Below the pieces are notes generated by a model. It did no database searches. It was not told the origin of the DNA and was given only the letters and a program-made list of their open reading frames with translations. From the NCBI RefSeq assembly GCF_009857435.1, contig NZ_WWCK01000001.1, positions 372,001 to 436,000 on the forward strand: a DNA stretch of 64,000 nt. The letters run 5' to 3'. This stretch comes from Duganella rivi. GTDB lineage: Bacteria > Pseudomonadota > Gammaproteobacteria > Burkholderiales > Burkholderiaceae_D. A program made the translations under genes and the position numbers. How positions within the stretch are numbered: position 1 is the stretch's first letter; each line of letters opens with the position of its first letter. Positions 41,915 through 49,812 of the stretch are shown piece by piece.

Positions 41915-44197
41915 CTAGGGGCGTGCCATTTCCGCCAATGCGTGATTTAGTGCTTGATTAAGCGTGTCTAAATGCGGCGCGATGGCCGCGAGTTGACCGG
42001 CATCGGCCAGCTTTTCGATCTGGGCGCAGCAGGTGTGCAAGGCGTCGGCGCCGAGGAAAGCGGCGGCACCCATCAGGCTGTGTGCGGCCAGGGCGATGGC
42101 ACTGGCGTTGCCGTCTTTGAGGCCTTGCCGCGCTACTGTCAGCAAGCGCGGGCCTTCGCTCTGGAATGCCGACCACAAGGCTTGGTACAGCTTGTCGCCT
42201 TCGTTTGAACGTTGCACTCCTGGCGCCGGCAATTCATCTACGCCGAACATGGCGTCCAACTCCGCTAGCGCCGGTACGCCTGCTGGCGTGGTGCGCTGTT
42301 CGCCGACCAAGGCACGGCCCTGCGCCAGCAAGGCGTCCAGCTGGCGCGCAATCTCGCCGTGCAAGGCCATCTCATCGATAGGCTTGGCGAGGAAGCCGCT
42401 GGCGCCGGCCGCCATGAAGCGCTGCCGGTCTTCTGTGCTGGCGTTGGCGGTGAGCGCGATCACCGGTACGGCGGCATCGCGCACGCCGTTCAGTCCGGCA
42501 CGCAGTTGCTGCACGGCGGTCACGCCATCCATGCGCGGCATGCGGCCGTCCATGATGACCAGGTCGAAATCGCGCGCAGCCAATTGCTCCAGCGCGGCCA
42601 AGCCATCTTCGACGATGGTGATGCTGTGGCCCATATTGCCCAGCAGTTCACGCAAGATGATTTGGTTGGTGTGGCCATCTTCCGCGCACAGCACAGCCAG
42701 GCTGGCGGCGTGCGGGTGGCCTGCTTCTGCTGGCCGAACGGCCACCGGCGCGCCGCGTTCCAGCGGCAGGTAGACGCGGAATACGCTGCCGATACCGACG
42801 TGGCTGCTCACCTCGATCTGTCCGCCCATCGCGGAGACGATGTTCTTGCAAATAGCGAGGCCCAAGCCGGCGCCGCCGTACTTGCGGGCGGTGGCGGTGC
42901 TGGCTTGTTCGAATTTCTGGAACAGGCGGCCGAGTGCGTCTGCCTCAATGCCGATACCGGTGTCGCGCACGGTGAGCATCAGGCCTTGCGTGTCGTGCTG
43001 AGCCACGCTCACGCGCACCTCGCCGCGTTCGGTGAATTTGATGCCATTGCCGACCAAGTTGAGCACCACTTGGCGCAAGCGCGTTGGATCGCCGCGCCAC
43101 CATGACGGCAGGGTTGGATCGATGTCGGCAATCAGCGCAATGTGCTTGGCTTCGGCGCGGTTGGCCAGCAGGCCGGTCACCTCGTGCATCAGCGTGACGA
43201 GGTCGAAGTCCAATACTTCCAGCGGCATCTTGCCCGCTTCCAGCCGGGAGAAGTCGAGGATGTCGTTGATGATTTGCAGCAGCACCTCGGCATTGCTGAG
43301 GCTGAGGCGCAGCTTGTTGCGGGTGATGGCGTCCAGGCCGTTATCTTTCAGTGCCGAGCGCAGCATGCCGATCACGCCGCCAAGTGGCGTGCGGACTTCG
43401 TGGCTGATCATGGCGAGGAAATCGCTCTTGAGCTGGTTCGATACTTCGGCGGCGCGCTGTGCTGCCAGCGACTCGGCTTGGCGCGCTTGCGATGCGCGCA
43501 GGTCGGCTTCGCGCGCGTGCAGGGTGACGATTTGCGCTTCCAGCGTTTGGCGATAGCGGAGTTCGTTTTCGTGGCTGCGCGCGTGGGTGGCGCGTTGGCG
43601 CGCGAGTGCGCCGTCGAGGCCGTGCAGCAGGTAGGTGCAGGACAGCGTCAGCACCGTGGAGACCAGCAGGAAGTTCACGCTCAGGATGGCCCAGTGCGTG
43701 ATGGGGCTGACTACCACCACCGCCATGCCCGGCTCGATGCCGCCCACGCAGCCGGCGAGGAACAAGGTCGCGCTACACCACAGCAGCGCCAGCATGGCAG
43801 GCACGCTGCCGATCAGCACCGTGCACAGTACTGGCACGGCGAGCAGGTAAATTTGAGAGAGAGGGCCGAGCGAGAACAGCAGCACTACCGCGATCACGTA
43901 GGCGATGCCGAGTATCCCAAGCGCGCGTCGCTGATACGAAATGTCGCGCCGGTAGTTGAGGAAGCCGGTGCCGGCCAGCGCGATGATGTCGGTAACGACC
44001 AGGAGCCAATGTCCCTGGCGCACTGCGCCCCACATGCTCGGCAGGATCGCCAGCACCCCGAGCCAGAAAGCCACTGCGCAGAGGCCGTCGAGCAAGCGGT
44101 TACGCCAGCCCTGTAAATCCTGATCGCCGTCCTCCAGCATCTCCGTATGCCGATGCAAGGCTGCGCGCAACACGCGTACCGGTAGGCTGTCAATCAA
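41915..44197 (-). CDS. Hybrid sensor histidine kinase with receiver and Hpt domains
   Basis: 760 aa. An N-terminal sensor of about five to six membrane helices is followed by a short coiled coil, HisKA (LAMISHEVRTPLGGVIGML, His near residue 265), the ATPase domain (N box LNLVGNGIKF, G boxes DTGIGIEADALG and GGAGLGLAICKN), a receiver (LVIMDGRMPRMDG, phospho-Asp) and an Hpt (ALAAHSLMGAAAFLGA). A full phosphorelay in one protein, without its own output; the partner regulator is elsewhere. The only N-terminal start at the full length is TTG at 44197; ATG at 44143 is an alternative. It is alone, flanked by accessory genes. Confidence 0.92.
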   Translation of the reverse strand: MIDSLPVRVLRAALHRHTEMLEDGDQDLQGWRNRLLDGLCAVAFWLGVLAILPSMWGAVRQGHWLLVVTDIIALAGTGFLNYRRDISYQRRALGILGIAYVIAVVLLFSLGPLSQIYLLAVPVLCTVLIGSVPAMLALLWCSATLFLAGCVGGIEPGMAVVVVSPITHWAILSVNFLLVSTVLTLSCTYLLHGLDGALARQRATHARSHENELRYRQTLEAQIVTLHAREADLRASQARQAESLAAQRAAEVSNQLKSDFLAMISHEVRTPLGGVIGMLRSALKDNGLDAITRNKLRLSLSNAEVLLQIINDILDFSRLEAGKMPLEVLDFDLVTLMHEVTGLLANRAEAKHIALIADIDPTLPSWWRGDPTRLRQVVLNLVGNGIKFTERGEVRVSVAQHDTQGLMLTVRDTGIGIEADALGRLFQKFEQASTATARKYGGAGLGLAICKNIVSAMGGQIEVSSHVGIGSVFRVYLPLERGAPVAVRPAEAGHPHAASLAVLCAEDGHTNQIILRELLGNMGHSITIVEDGLAALEQLAARDFDLVIMDGRMPRMDGVTAVQQLRAGLNGVRDAAVPVIALTANASTEDRQRFMAAGASGFLAKPIDEMALHGEIARQLDALLAQGRALVGEQRTTPAGVPALAELDAMFGVDELPAPGVQRSNEGDKLYQALWSAFQSEGPRLLTVARQGLKDGNASAIALAAHSLMGAAAFLGADALHTCCAQIEKLADAGQLAAIAPHLDTLNQALNHALAEMARP

Positions 44198-44441
44198 GGG
44201 AAGGCTCTCACTAGTCAGTTGGAATTAACAGGTGATTCTACTACTTCCAGCCAATAATAAAATGACATTCCAGTAGAAAGACGTGTCTTTACATAGATTG
44301 ATCTAGCTCCAGACGCAAACAGCCCCCATGGCTGATTCTAAAGACTGCCAGATGCTGAATACCGTGGCATGAACGAGAGGTGATGTGGCTCTAGACTGCT
44401 CGCCAACACAATGCGCGCAGCTTAAACCGCCCAACAAAAAG
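44198..44441. other. Non-coding stretch left of the hic locus
   Basis: A lower-G+C interval between the sensor kinase and the hicA operator. I see no open reading frame with coding character, no RNA gene and no strong hairpin. It must contain the kinase promoter (reading left). Confidence 0.5.
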
Positions 44442-44487
44442 CAACAAATATGTTTGAAATCCGATTGAATTCACAACATATTTGTTG
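44442..44487. promoter_or_regulatory. HicB operator candidate upstream of hicA
   Basis: CAACAAATATGTT (44442-44454) and AACATATTTGTTG (44475-44487) are perfect 13-bp inverted repeats separated by 20 bp. The right arm is itself nearly palindromic (ACAACA-N4-TGTTGT). HicB antitoxins with a C-terminal helix-turn-helix repress their operon at such sites. A GGGAGG ribosome site at 44515-44520 leads to the hicA start. Confidence 0.7.
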
Positions 44488-44523
44488 TATTGTTTAGCCA
44501 ATCTCCAAGACATCGGGAGGTTT

Positions 44524-44705
44524 ATGAAATATAGCGAGTTCCGAGACGGTGGTTGCTCAAACAGGGTGCAGAATTTACTCCGGGCAAAGGAAGCCACCAC
44601 AGGGTCTCTCTTAATGGTAAATCAACAGTCTTCCCGAACCACGGAGCGAAAGAAATAGGGACGGGACTGGTGGAGAAGATTAAGAAAGATCTTGGATTGA
44701 AGTAA
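44524..44705 (+). pseudogene. hicA: hicA toxin gene broken by a 2-bp frameshift
   Basis: The reading starts MKYSEFR. After TTC CGA at 44542-44544 two extra bases GA (44545-44546) shift the frame, and the remainder, RWLLKQGAEFTPGKGSHHRV onward to DLGLK and TAA at 44703-44705, is a perfect HicA in the other frame, with the catalytic His in GSHHRVSLNGK. As written translation ends at a TAG near 44658 after about 44 residues. HicA is an mRNA ribonuclease toxin of ~60 aa. Either the toxin has been inactivated or there is a base error here. The ribosome site and operator are intact. Confidence 0.88.
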
Positions 44706-44763
44706 GAAAAAATCCTGTTACCCTCATCCAATAGAAAAATAAAAACTAAAGCAGAGGATCACT

Positions 44764-45183
44764 ATGTTGCTTTATCCCGTTACGCTTACACCAGATTCAA
44801 ATGGCACTTTTCTGGTCAGCTTTCCCGATTTCCCAGAAGCGAACTCTGTCGGCGATGACAAAGAGGATGCTCTGACTCAAGCTGTCGATGCGCTTGAAAC
44901 TACGCTGTCGATTTACTTTGACGAACGACGCCCCGTGCCACTTCCATCCGCGGCCGATGCCGGTGATGCAGTTGTTGCGCTTCCAGCATTGGAGACAGCT
45001 AAAGTGTTGGTATGGAATGAGATGTTTGCACAGAAATTACGCAAGGCCGATCTGGCGCGCATGCTTGATGTACATACCCCACAAATCGACCGCCTTTTTG
45101 ATCTGGGCCATTCGTCTAAGATCGAATTCGTTGAACAAGCTGCTAAAGCGCTTGGAAAATCCCTGAACATCTCACTCGCGTAG
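44764..45183 (+). CDS. hicB: HicB antitoxin with C-terminal helix-turn-helix
   Basis: 139 aa. The N-terminal HicB fold (LYPVTLTPDSNGTFLVSFPDFPEANSVGDDKEDALTQA in sequence order) binds the toxin. Residues ~85-135 form a DNA-binding helix-turn-helix (KADLARMLDVHTPQIDRLF). It neutralises HicA and represses the operon at the palindrome near 44442-44487. It is intact while its toxin partner 58 bp upstream is frameshifted, so it is left as an orphan antitoxin. Confidence 0.9.
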   Translation: MLLYPVTLTPDSNGTFLVSFPDFPEANSVGDDKEDALTQAVDALETTLSIYFDERRPVPLPSAADAGDAVVALPALETAKVLVWNEMFAQKLRKADLARMLDVHTPQIDRLFDLGHSSKIEFVEQAAKALGKSLNISLA

Positions 45184-45236
45184 ATCCCCACCTCCTAGCC
45201 CACCGCCTCGAGACGCCGGCAACGGAAAATTTTTTA

Positions 45237-45499
45237 TGGCGCTACGCGCGGCGTCTTCGGCGCGCCACCGCTTAGCGGTGGCAATCGGACGATTCGGAGC
45301 GGCTCGCCCCGGTAGGGGCGATGCCTTCGAATCCCCCCCGCAGAGCCTGCAGGGGTAAAGCAGGGAATTCGCGGTGCATTGCCCCGCGCCTGCGGAACAA
45401 GCCCAGATGGGCTCTGCTTCTCTCCGCCAAGGCACAAAAACAAAAAAGCCACCCGAGGGTGGCTTTTTGCTTTTTGTGTCCTGGCGAAGAGGCGGATTT
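45237..45499. repeat. Left direct repeat, tRNA-Ser flank copy
   Basis: Near-identical to 49469-49678 in the same orientation, from TGGCGCTACGCGCGGCG through a GCCACCC-GA-GGGTGGC hairpin (45448-45463) to TGGCGAAGAGGCGGATT, a degenerate copy of the 3' end of tRNA-Ser. It carries an extra ~55 bp segment (about 45356-45410) not in the right copy. Together the repeats bracket the Lamassu-type operon. Confidence 0.85.
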
Positions 45500-45589
45500 A
45501 TATCACGGAAAGTAAGCCATATTCTACTTCGGGGATATGCCTCTCAGGCTAGCGTCTACCCCGACCCGTACCACGACAGCTGACCGGAA

Positions 45590-47374
45590 TCAAGGCACCG
45601 GCTCCGTTAGGGGGAGCGCGTCAGTTCCACCATAAAACATTGGATGAAGCTTCCCTTCAAATCTCGGATTCCACTCCGCGTCATCCGAGTCGCCTTCATA
45701 ATGATATTCAGTTGAAGAGAAAACGACTTGCACATTGCGGGTAGAGCAGAGTTTTTTCAGCTCTAAGAAATAACGATTCAAATCATCATTATGAATATCA
45801 TGCTGTTTTGGGGTGTCCAATATGAAAATGTTTAATGTCCCGTCAGAAATAGACATTTGCTCAATAAAAGCAGCATGGTAAGCCAATACAGTGCGAAGTT
45901 TGGTGCTTCCCTTTAATTGCCCAACAACTTCATTGCCAAAAATCGGAACAAAATCCTGTTTAAATGAAATATCATAGTTAACATTCGACGTTCCCAAAAT
46001 ATCGAGCCACCGGATGAGAGCAACTTTAAAAGTAGAGCGGACTCGAATTAACTCTGGAGAGAAGCCGCTCTCCCTTCCAAGCTCATGTAAAGTTGAAAGC
46101 GCCCTCTCTCTACGATCATGAGTTTCGAGATATCTCGTTTTTAGAACACTGATTTTTTTTAAGTCACCTAACTTTAACTGTATTTCAAGCATGCGAGTCT
46201 TAACAGCCGAAATTGCATCAACCAACGCATCTGTCTCAGTCTTCAAAGAAGTAACGACTTGACTTTGCTCAATATCGGAAATTTCCGCAAGCAGCCTACT
46301 ACGTTTTTCTAAGTATCGATTTTTTCGCGTTTCTTCAGCTGACGAATTGCGGTCAAGATCTTTGATCTGGTCACGCAAATATAATAAATTCTTCCCAAAG
46401 GCATTTGAGCTCTTCAAGAACATTCCACAGTTATCAGATCCGCATATCTCATCAAACGACATGAATATACGACGAGCATCCTCGTTCAATGTTAATGTAT
46501 TGATTTCGCTATTAATTTCACCAATAATATTTCTCTGTCCAAGCAGGCGCCTTTCAATCTCTTGTAACTCAATATCAATACTGTATACTTCTCTACGTTT
46601 GGCCCTAACGACCTGCCCCATAGCCTCAACAGATTCAGATTGGCTTTGGTTTGTTGATTTAAAACCATCCAGCTGTAGAGTTAAGCTATCAAGCTCAGCA
46701 CGCAGCTCTTCCTCTACCACACCGTCAACATCAAGTTGAATTTTCGCATCCTCAAATTGTTTCTTTCGCTCACCGACTAATTTATCAAGTTCGTCAACTT
46801 CGCGGCGAAGTGCAATAGAGTCTTTTTTCTGGTCGAAAGAGTGCTTTGCTGCCAATTTCCAAGCAATTCGCATCATTTCTGAATGCTGATCCTTAATAAA
46901 GGTAGCAGGGGGCGAATAAAAACTGTTATATCCGTTATCTTGATCAAGGTAATATAAAGGTAAAATTGTACTAATGTAAGGAGAGATAACCTCTCCCTGC
47001 ATCCCAACCAACCGTCGATCAGCATCCAAGTCAAGAAGCTGGAATAAATGGTCAGAGAATTCTCTCTCGCTATAAAAATGCTGAATTCTGCCATTCGACT
47101 CAAACGTCAGATCAAAATCTCGAGAAAATGCACGAGAGCTTTTAAATAATTCATCACCGACAGAAAAAGTCAGCTCGGCGTACTCGCAACGGCTATAGAT
47201 ATCGTCCCTAAATACACTATTATACCCAAGGCAAAATGCAATACTTTGGACAGTCGGCGTTTTTCCCGAACCATTTGGTCCGAACAGCTGCGTTATGTGA
47301 TCTCCGAACTTAAGTAGTTCGGATCTCAATCCACCTATACCTCTGGGGGCAATCTGAAGAGTAAGCAATTTCAT
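45590..47374 (-). CDS. lmuB: SMC-like ATPase, Lamassu LmuB-type
   Basis: 594 aa. Walker A FGPNGSGKTPTVQ near residue 32. A coiled-coil arm covers about residues 180-420, turning around a CGSDNCGMF segment at mid-length, as in short SMC/Rad50 proteins. The C-terminal ATPase half has the Walker B ILDTPKQHDI. LmuB is thought to sense foreign or abnormal DNA ends and release the nuclease. It is the third gene of the operon, overlapping the middle gene by ATGA (47371-47374). G+C content is far lower than in the flanks. Closely related ABC-three-component systems share this design. Confidence 0.8.
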   Translation of the reverse strand: MKLLTLQIAPRGIGGLRSELLKFGDHITQLFGPNGSGKTPTVQSIAFCLGYNSVFRDDIYSRCEYAELTFSVGDELFKSSRAFSRDFDLTFESNGRIQHFYSEREFSDHLFQLLDLDADRRLVGMQGEVISPYISTILPLYYLDQDNGYNSFYSPPATFIKDQHSEMMRIAWKLAAKHSFDQKKDSIALRREVDELDKLVGERKKQFEDAKIQLDVDGVVEEELRAELDSLTLQLDGFKSTNQSQSESVEAMGQVVRAKRREVYSIDIELQEIERRLLGQRNIIGEINSEINTLTLNEDARRIFMSFDEICGSDNCGMFLKSSNAFGKNLLYLRDQIKDLDRNSSAEETRKNRYLEKRSRLLAEISDIEQSQVVTSLKTETDALVDAISAVKTRMLEIQLKLGDLKKISVLKTRYLETHDRRERALSTLHELGRESGFSPELIRVRSTFKVALIRWLDILGTSNVNYDISFKQDFVPIFGNEVVGQLKGSTKLRTVLAYHAAFIEQMSISDGTLNIFILDTPKQHDIHNDDLNRYFLELKKLCSTRNVQVVFSSTEYHYEGDSDDAEWNPRFEGKLHPMFYGGTDALPLTEPVP

Positions 47375-47850
47375 GATATTTGAAGATCAAGTTGGCGGGC
47401 GACACAAATATTTCTATATGCACGAGCAATCTGAGCTAGGTTATAAGCCAAATCATCTGCTTGTGCCTCCGTTGCACGCAGCAAAACTTTCTTACCTAGT
47501 TCACTTATTGATACCCTGCCGTGATCATTGAGGACATTAACCAGGCCCGCAGCGTCGAGAAAACGAAGAGCATTGACTGTGCGAATCCGCATTCCCGCAG
47601 ACCAACCTAGTTGGTGGGATGATCCCTTGAAGCCGGACATGGTAAGCTCGATCGTTTCCCCAACAAACTGACCGATTTCCTGAACTTTTGGCTTACGCCT
47701 ATCTTTAGCAAGAACTAGTATTATCAGAGCAATTAGCGGTAGTTGAAATAAAGCATCATTAGTAAGCTCTCCTTTTGCTCCACCTTTTTGTGGAACAGCG
47801 CCCTCGAGCTCGTGATCCGAATACTGTGCAAAAAATGAATCGAAATTCAT
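47371..47850 (-). CDS. lmuC: Lamassu/ABC-3C middle component (LmuC-like)
   Basis: 159 aa. A hydrophobic helix (ALFQLPLIALIILVLA) and a winged-helix-like half (MRIRTVNALRFLDAAGLVNVLNDHGRVSISELGKKVL) are visible. It is a small protein encoded between the nuclease and the SMC-like ATPase, with ATGA overlaps on both sides (47847-47850 and 47371-47374), which fits the middle component that bridges the two. Naming is by position and size more than by a diagnostic motif. Confidence 0.7.
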   Translation of the reverse strand: MNFDSFFAQYSDHELEGAVPQKGGAKGELTNDALFQLPLIALIILVLAKDRRKPKVQEIGQFVGETIELTMSGFKGSSHQLGWSAGMRIRTVNALRFLDAAGLVNVLNDHGRVSISELGKKVLLRATEAQADDLAYNLAQIARAYRNICVARQLDLQIS

Positions 47851-49028
47851 GTCGTCCTCTTTATATATTCGGAAAAGAAAGCTCCCAATAACGCGTCCAA
47901 GTCCAAATCAGCAAAAGTTCCGCCGTCATGTAATTTTTTTAGCAATATTTGAAGAGGGGCCTTTATTTTCGATAGCTTTACTTGTCGTTTCCAATCAAGG
48001 CTTGTGTCCAATAGTTGGTTTATCTCATCGATGACCTCAGCTAGATCGAGGGCAGATTTTAGAGTTTTTCTGCACCATTCATCCCACTTAATTTTACAAC
48101 GAGAGCAATATTCAACTGTATCAGAATCCTTCGCAGCTTCGCCAAGTATCCGCTGAATCAGGGATGCTGACTTTACAGCCTTCTCATCATTCCCCGCACG
48201 CAGCAACAGATAAGCCGGTCGAGAAATAGCCATAATATCCAATAAATCTTCAATATCAACGGAAGAGCTATCATCTATGTTGGCGGCATCCCATTTATCA
48301 ATGACCCCACTAGATTTTGAAGCAATTAAATCTAACAATTTAAGAAGAATTTGATTTAACTCTGAATAAGATAACTCTACTTCACTGTACTCATGAATTT
48401 TCTTTCTTACAGTGCTATCAAATTCCACATTTTTTAGTTTTATATGTGAAACATCCGTATCAAAACATAATCTTGAGAGTAAATTTTTAATCTCATCAGG
48501 GGTTAAGCTTTTTGATATTTTTTCTTGAAAGCACTCATTGAACTTATTTATGAGGAGTTGCGAGTGCTTATCGGAAAAAGTCAAATCTTCGACGTCGACT
48601 CGAAAATCCTCTGCTTTCCCATCGAGGTGATTATTGGTCTGAAAGGTAACCGATTCACATGTATCTCCAAATATCACAGTATGGAGCAACAATTTCCCAA
48701 CAAAGCTCTCACGTATTTTCGCCGCAGAGCATTTCGATACATCTTTGAGTCTGCCATCTATCCCAAGCAGCTCTCCAATCGTCCAATTTTCGTGTTGCTT
48801 CCCCTTGGTCTTAACCTGGACAAAACGGTAGCGGACCGCACCTTTCTCAGAACTCCGGACAACGTAGTCATCATGTAAATCGCAATAGACTCGGTCTACG
48901 TCCTTAGACTCTAAGATTGCCAACGCAGCCACTGCGGCCGCCCTAACCTGAGCTCTGTATCGAGCAAAGGAATCTCGTCCGTCTTGTTCACGAGGAGCGA
49001 CATCAGCAAGAGTCATTTGCTTAGGCAT
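47847..49028 (-). CDS. lmuA: Cap4/DUF4297-type nuclease, Lamassu LmuA effector
   Basis: 393 aa. The N-terminal ~110 residues fit a PD-(D/E)xK nuclease of the DUF4297/Cap4 type: FARYRAQVRAAAVAALAIL, acidic YCDLHDDYVV (residues ~48-57) and YRFVQVKTKGKQHENW (QxK at ~71-73). Such domains cut double-stranded DNA. The C-terminal part is helical with a CSRCKIKWDEWC segment. It is the first gene of the operon. A promoter at 49059-49088 and a LexA-type box at 49113-49132 precede it. The low G+C supports horizontal gain. Confidence 0.8.
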   Translation of the reverse strand: MPKQMTLADVAPREQDGRDSFARYRAQVRAAAVAALAILESKDVDRVYCDLHDDYVVRSSEKGAVRYRFVQVKTKGKQHENWTIGELLGIDGRLKDVSKCSAAKIRESFVGKLLLHTVIFGDTCESVTFQTNNHLDGKAEDFRVDVEDLTFSDKHSQLLINKFNECFQEKISKSLTPDEIKNLLSRLCFDTDVSHIKLKNVEFDSTVRKKIHEYSEVELSYSELNQILLKLLDLIASKSSGVIDKWDAANIDDSSSVDIEDLLDIMAISRPAYLLLRAGNDEKAVKSASLIQRILGEAAKDSDTVEYCSRCKIKWDEWCRKTLKSALDLAEVIDEINQLLDTSLDWKRQVKLSKIKAPLQILLKKLHDGGTFADLDLDALLGAFFSEYIKRTT

Positions 49029-49058
49029 GTTACGAAGTAAGTAATAGTCAGTTCATAA

Positions 49059-49132
49059 CATATACTCTGCATATTTGGTTGTCGTCAAGAAAATATTTCA
49101 GATTGACATTGCAACTGTGTTTTTATACAGTA
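49059..49132 (-). promoter_or_regulatory. Promoter and LexA-type SOS box upstream of the Lamassu operon
   Basis: On the - strand TTGACG (49088-49083) and TATATG (49064-49059) with an 18-bp spacer form a promoter for lmuA (ATG 49028). At 49113-49132 the - strand reads TACTGTATAAAAACACAGTT, matching CTGT-N8-ACAG and 16 of 20 bases of the LexA consensus. On the + strand TTGACA (49103-49108) and TATACA (49124-49129) could form an opposite promoter overlapping the box. Confidence 0.6.
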
Positions 49133-49468
49133 TATTGCCGCTTAATTGGCTAGCTGTCAATCTGCCAACCTATCTGCTCAGGCGTTCACATCCTTGCTAC
49201 CCTCACTCCTGCGCTTACTGTCATCGTCCAAGGTAAGCAGCATTAATTTGTTCGCGGCCGCGACGACGGCATCCGACGACGGCGACGACGGTGTCGGCGA
49301 CGACGGTGTCAACTCTGTCATTTGGACACTCGGACAGAGTGTTTGATCTAACTCAAGACAGCATTTTTTGAATTTTGCACCGTGCACTGCGACATCGCTC
49401 CGCGCAGGGGCCGACGATTGAAGATGGACAAATTGCGATGGGAAAATAGTGCTTGTGGGAATTTTTGC
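49133..49468. other. Degenerate non-coding stretch with short repeats and a SEC-C-like remnant
   Basis: Four copies of CGACGACGG lie at 49261-49269, 49274-49282, 49283-49291 and 49298-49306. On the - strand 49375-49355 encodes KFKKCCL, the ending of a SEC-C zinc motif, in a reading frame that otherwise lacks the paired cysteines, so it looks like gene debris. I see no intact gene. Confidence 0.45.
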
Positions 49469-49678
49469 TGGCGCTACGCGCGGCGCCTTCGGCGCGCCAC
49501 CGCGTAGCGGTGGCAATCGGACGATTCGGAGCGGCTCGCCCCGGTAGGGGCGATGCCTTCGAATCCCCCGCGCAGAGCCCGCAGGGGCTCTGCTTCTCTC
49601 CGCCAGGACACAAAAAACAAAAAAGCCACCCGAGGGTGGCTTTTTGCTTTTTGTGTCCTGGCGGAGAGAGGGGGATTC
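49469..49678. repeat. Right direct repeat, next to tRNA-Ser
   Basis: Partner of 45237-45499. It ends inside the 3' part of the intact tRNA-Ser (49659-49678). Within it, CTCTCCGCC (49596-49604) and GGCGGAGAG (49660-49668) are the ends of a long imperfect inverted repeat centred on the GCCACCC/GGGTGGC hairpin. Confidence 0.85.
49625..49640 (-). terminator. Terminator of tRNA-Ser
   Basis: GCCACCC (49625-49631) pairs with GGGTGGC (49634-49640). On the - strand the stem is followed by TTTTTTG, and on the + strand by TTTTTG, so it is bidirectional. It lies 18 bp after the CCA end of the tRNA. The same hairpin occurs in the left repeat at 45448-45463. Confidence 0.85.
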
Positions 49679-49749
49679 GAACCCCCGATAGGCTATTAAC
49701 CTATACACGCTTTCCAGGCGTGCGACTTCAACCACTCATCCACCTCTCC
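49659..49749 (-). tRNA. tRNA-Ser (anticodon GGA), CCA encoded
   Basis: 91 nt on the - strand. The acceptor stem is GGAGAGG with TCTCTCC (one G-U at the base). The D arm contains GAGTGGTTGAAG, the anticodon arm is CGCACGC-CTGGAAA-GCGTGTA with anticodon GGA, the long variable arm is ATAGGTTAATAGCCTAT, and the T arm is GGGGG-TTCGAAT-CCCCC. CCA is encoded. The class II variable arm and anticodon identify serine (UCC/UCU codons). Its 3' end is duplicated in degenerate form at about 45479-45497. Confidence 0.96.
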
Positions 49750-49778
49750 TGCATTTCCCAAATCTCGGGAAGCGCCGA

Positions 49779-49806
49779 ATTATAGCAAAGATTCCCAAGA
49801 GTACAA
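49779..49806 (-). promoter_or_regulatory. Promoter of tRNA-Ser
   Basis: On the - strand -35 TTGTAC (49806-49801), 16-bp spacer, and -10 TATAAT (49784-49779), preceded by TTGC. It lies between the acs stop and the tRNA. Confidence 0.8.
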
Positions 49807-49812
49807 AATTTA

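Noticed and set aside
44391..44731. Two - strand frames of 69 codons over the hicA region
   Set aside because: Antisense to the hicA remnant and its operator; no ribosome site, no coding character.
49178..49735. 185-codon - strand frame over tRNA-Ser and the right repeat
   Set aside because: It translates the tRNA and its palindromic flank; the same false peptide arises from the left repeat at 45172-45452.
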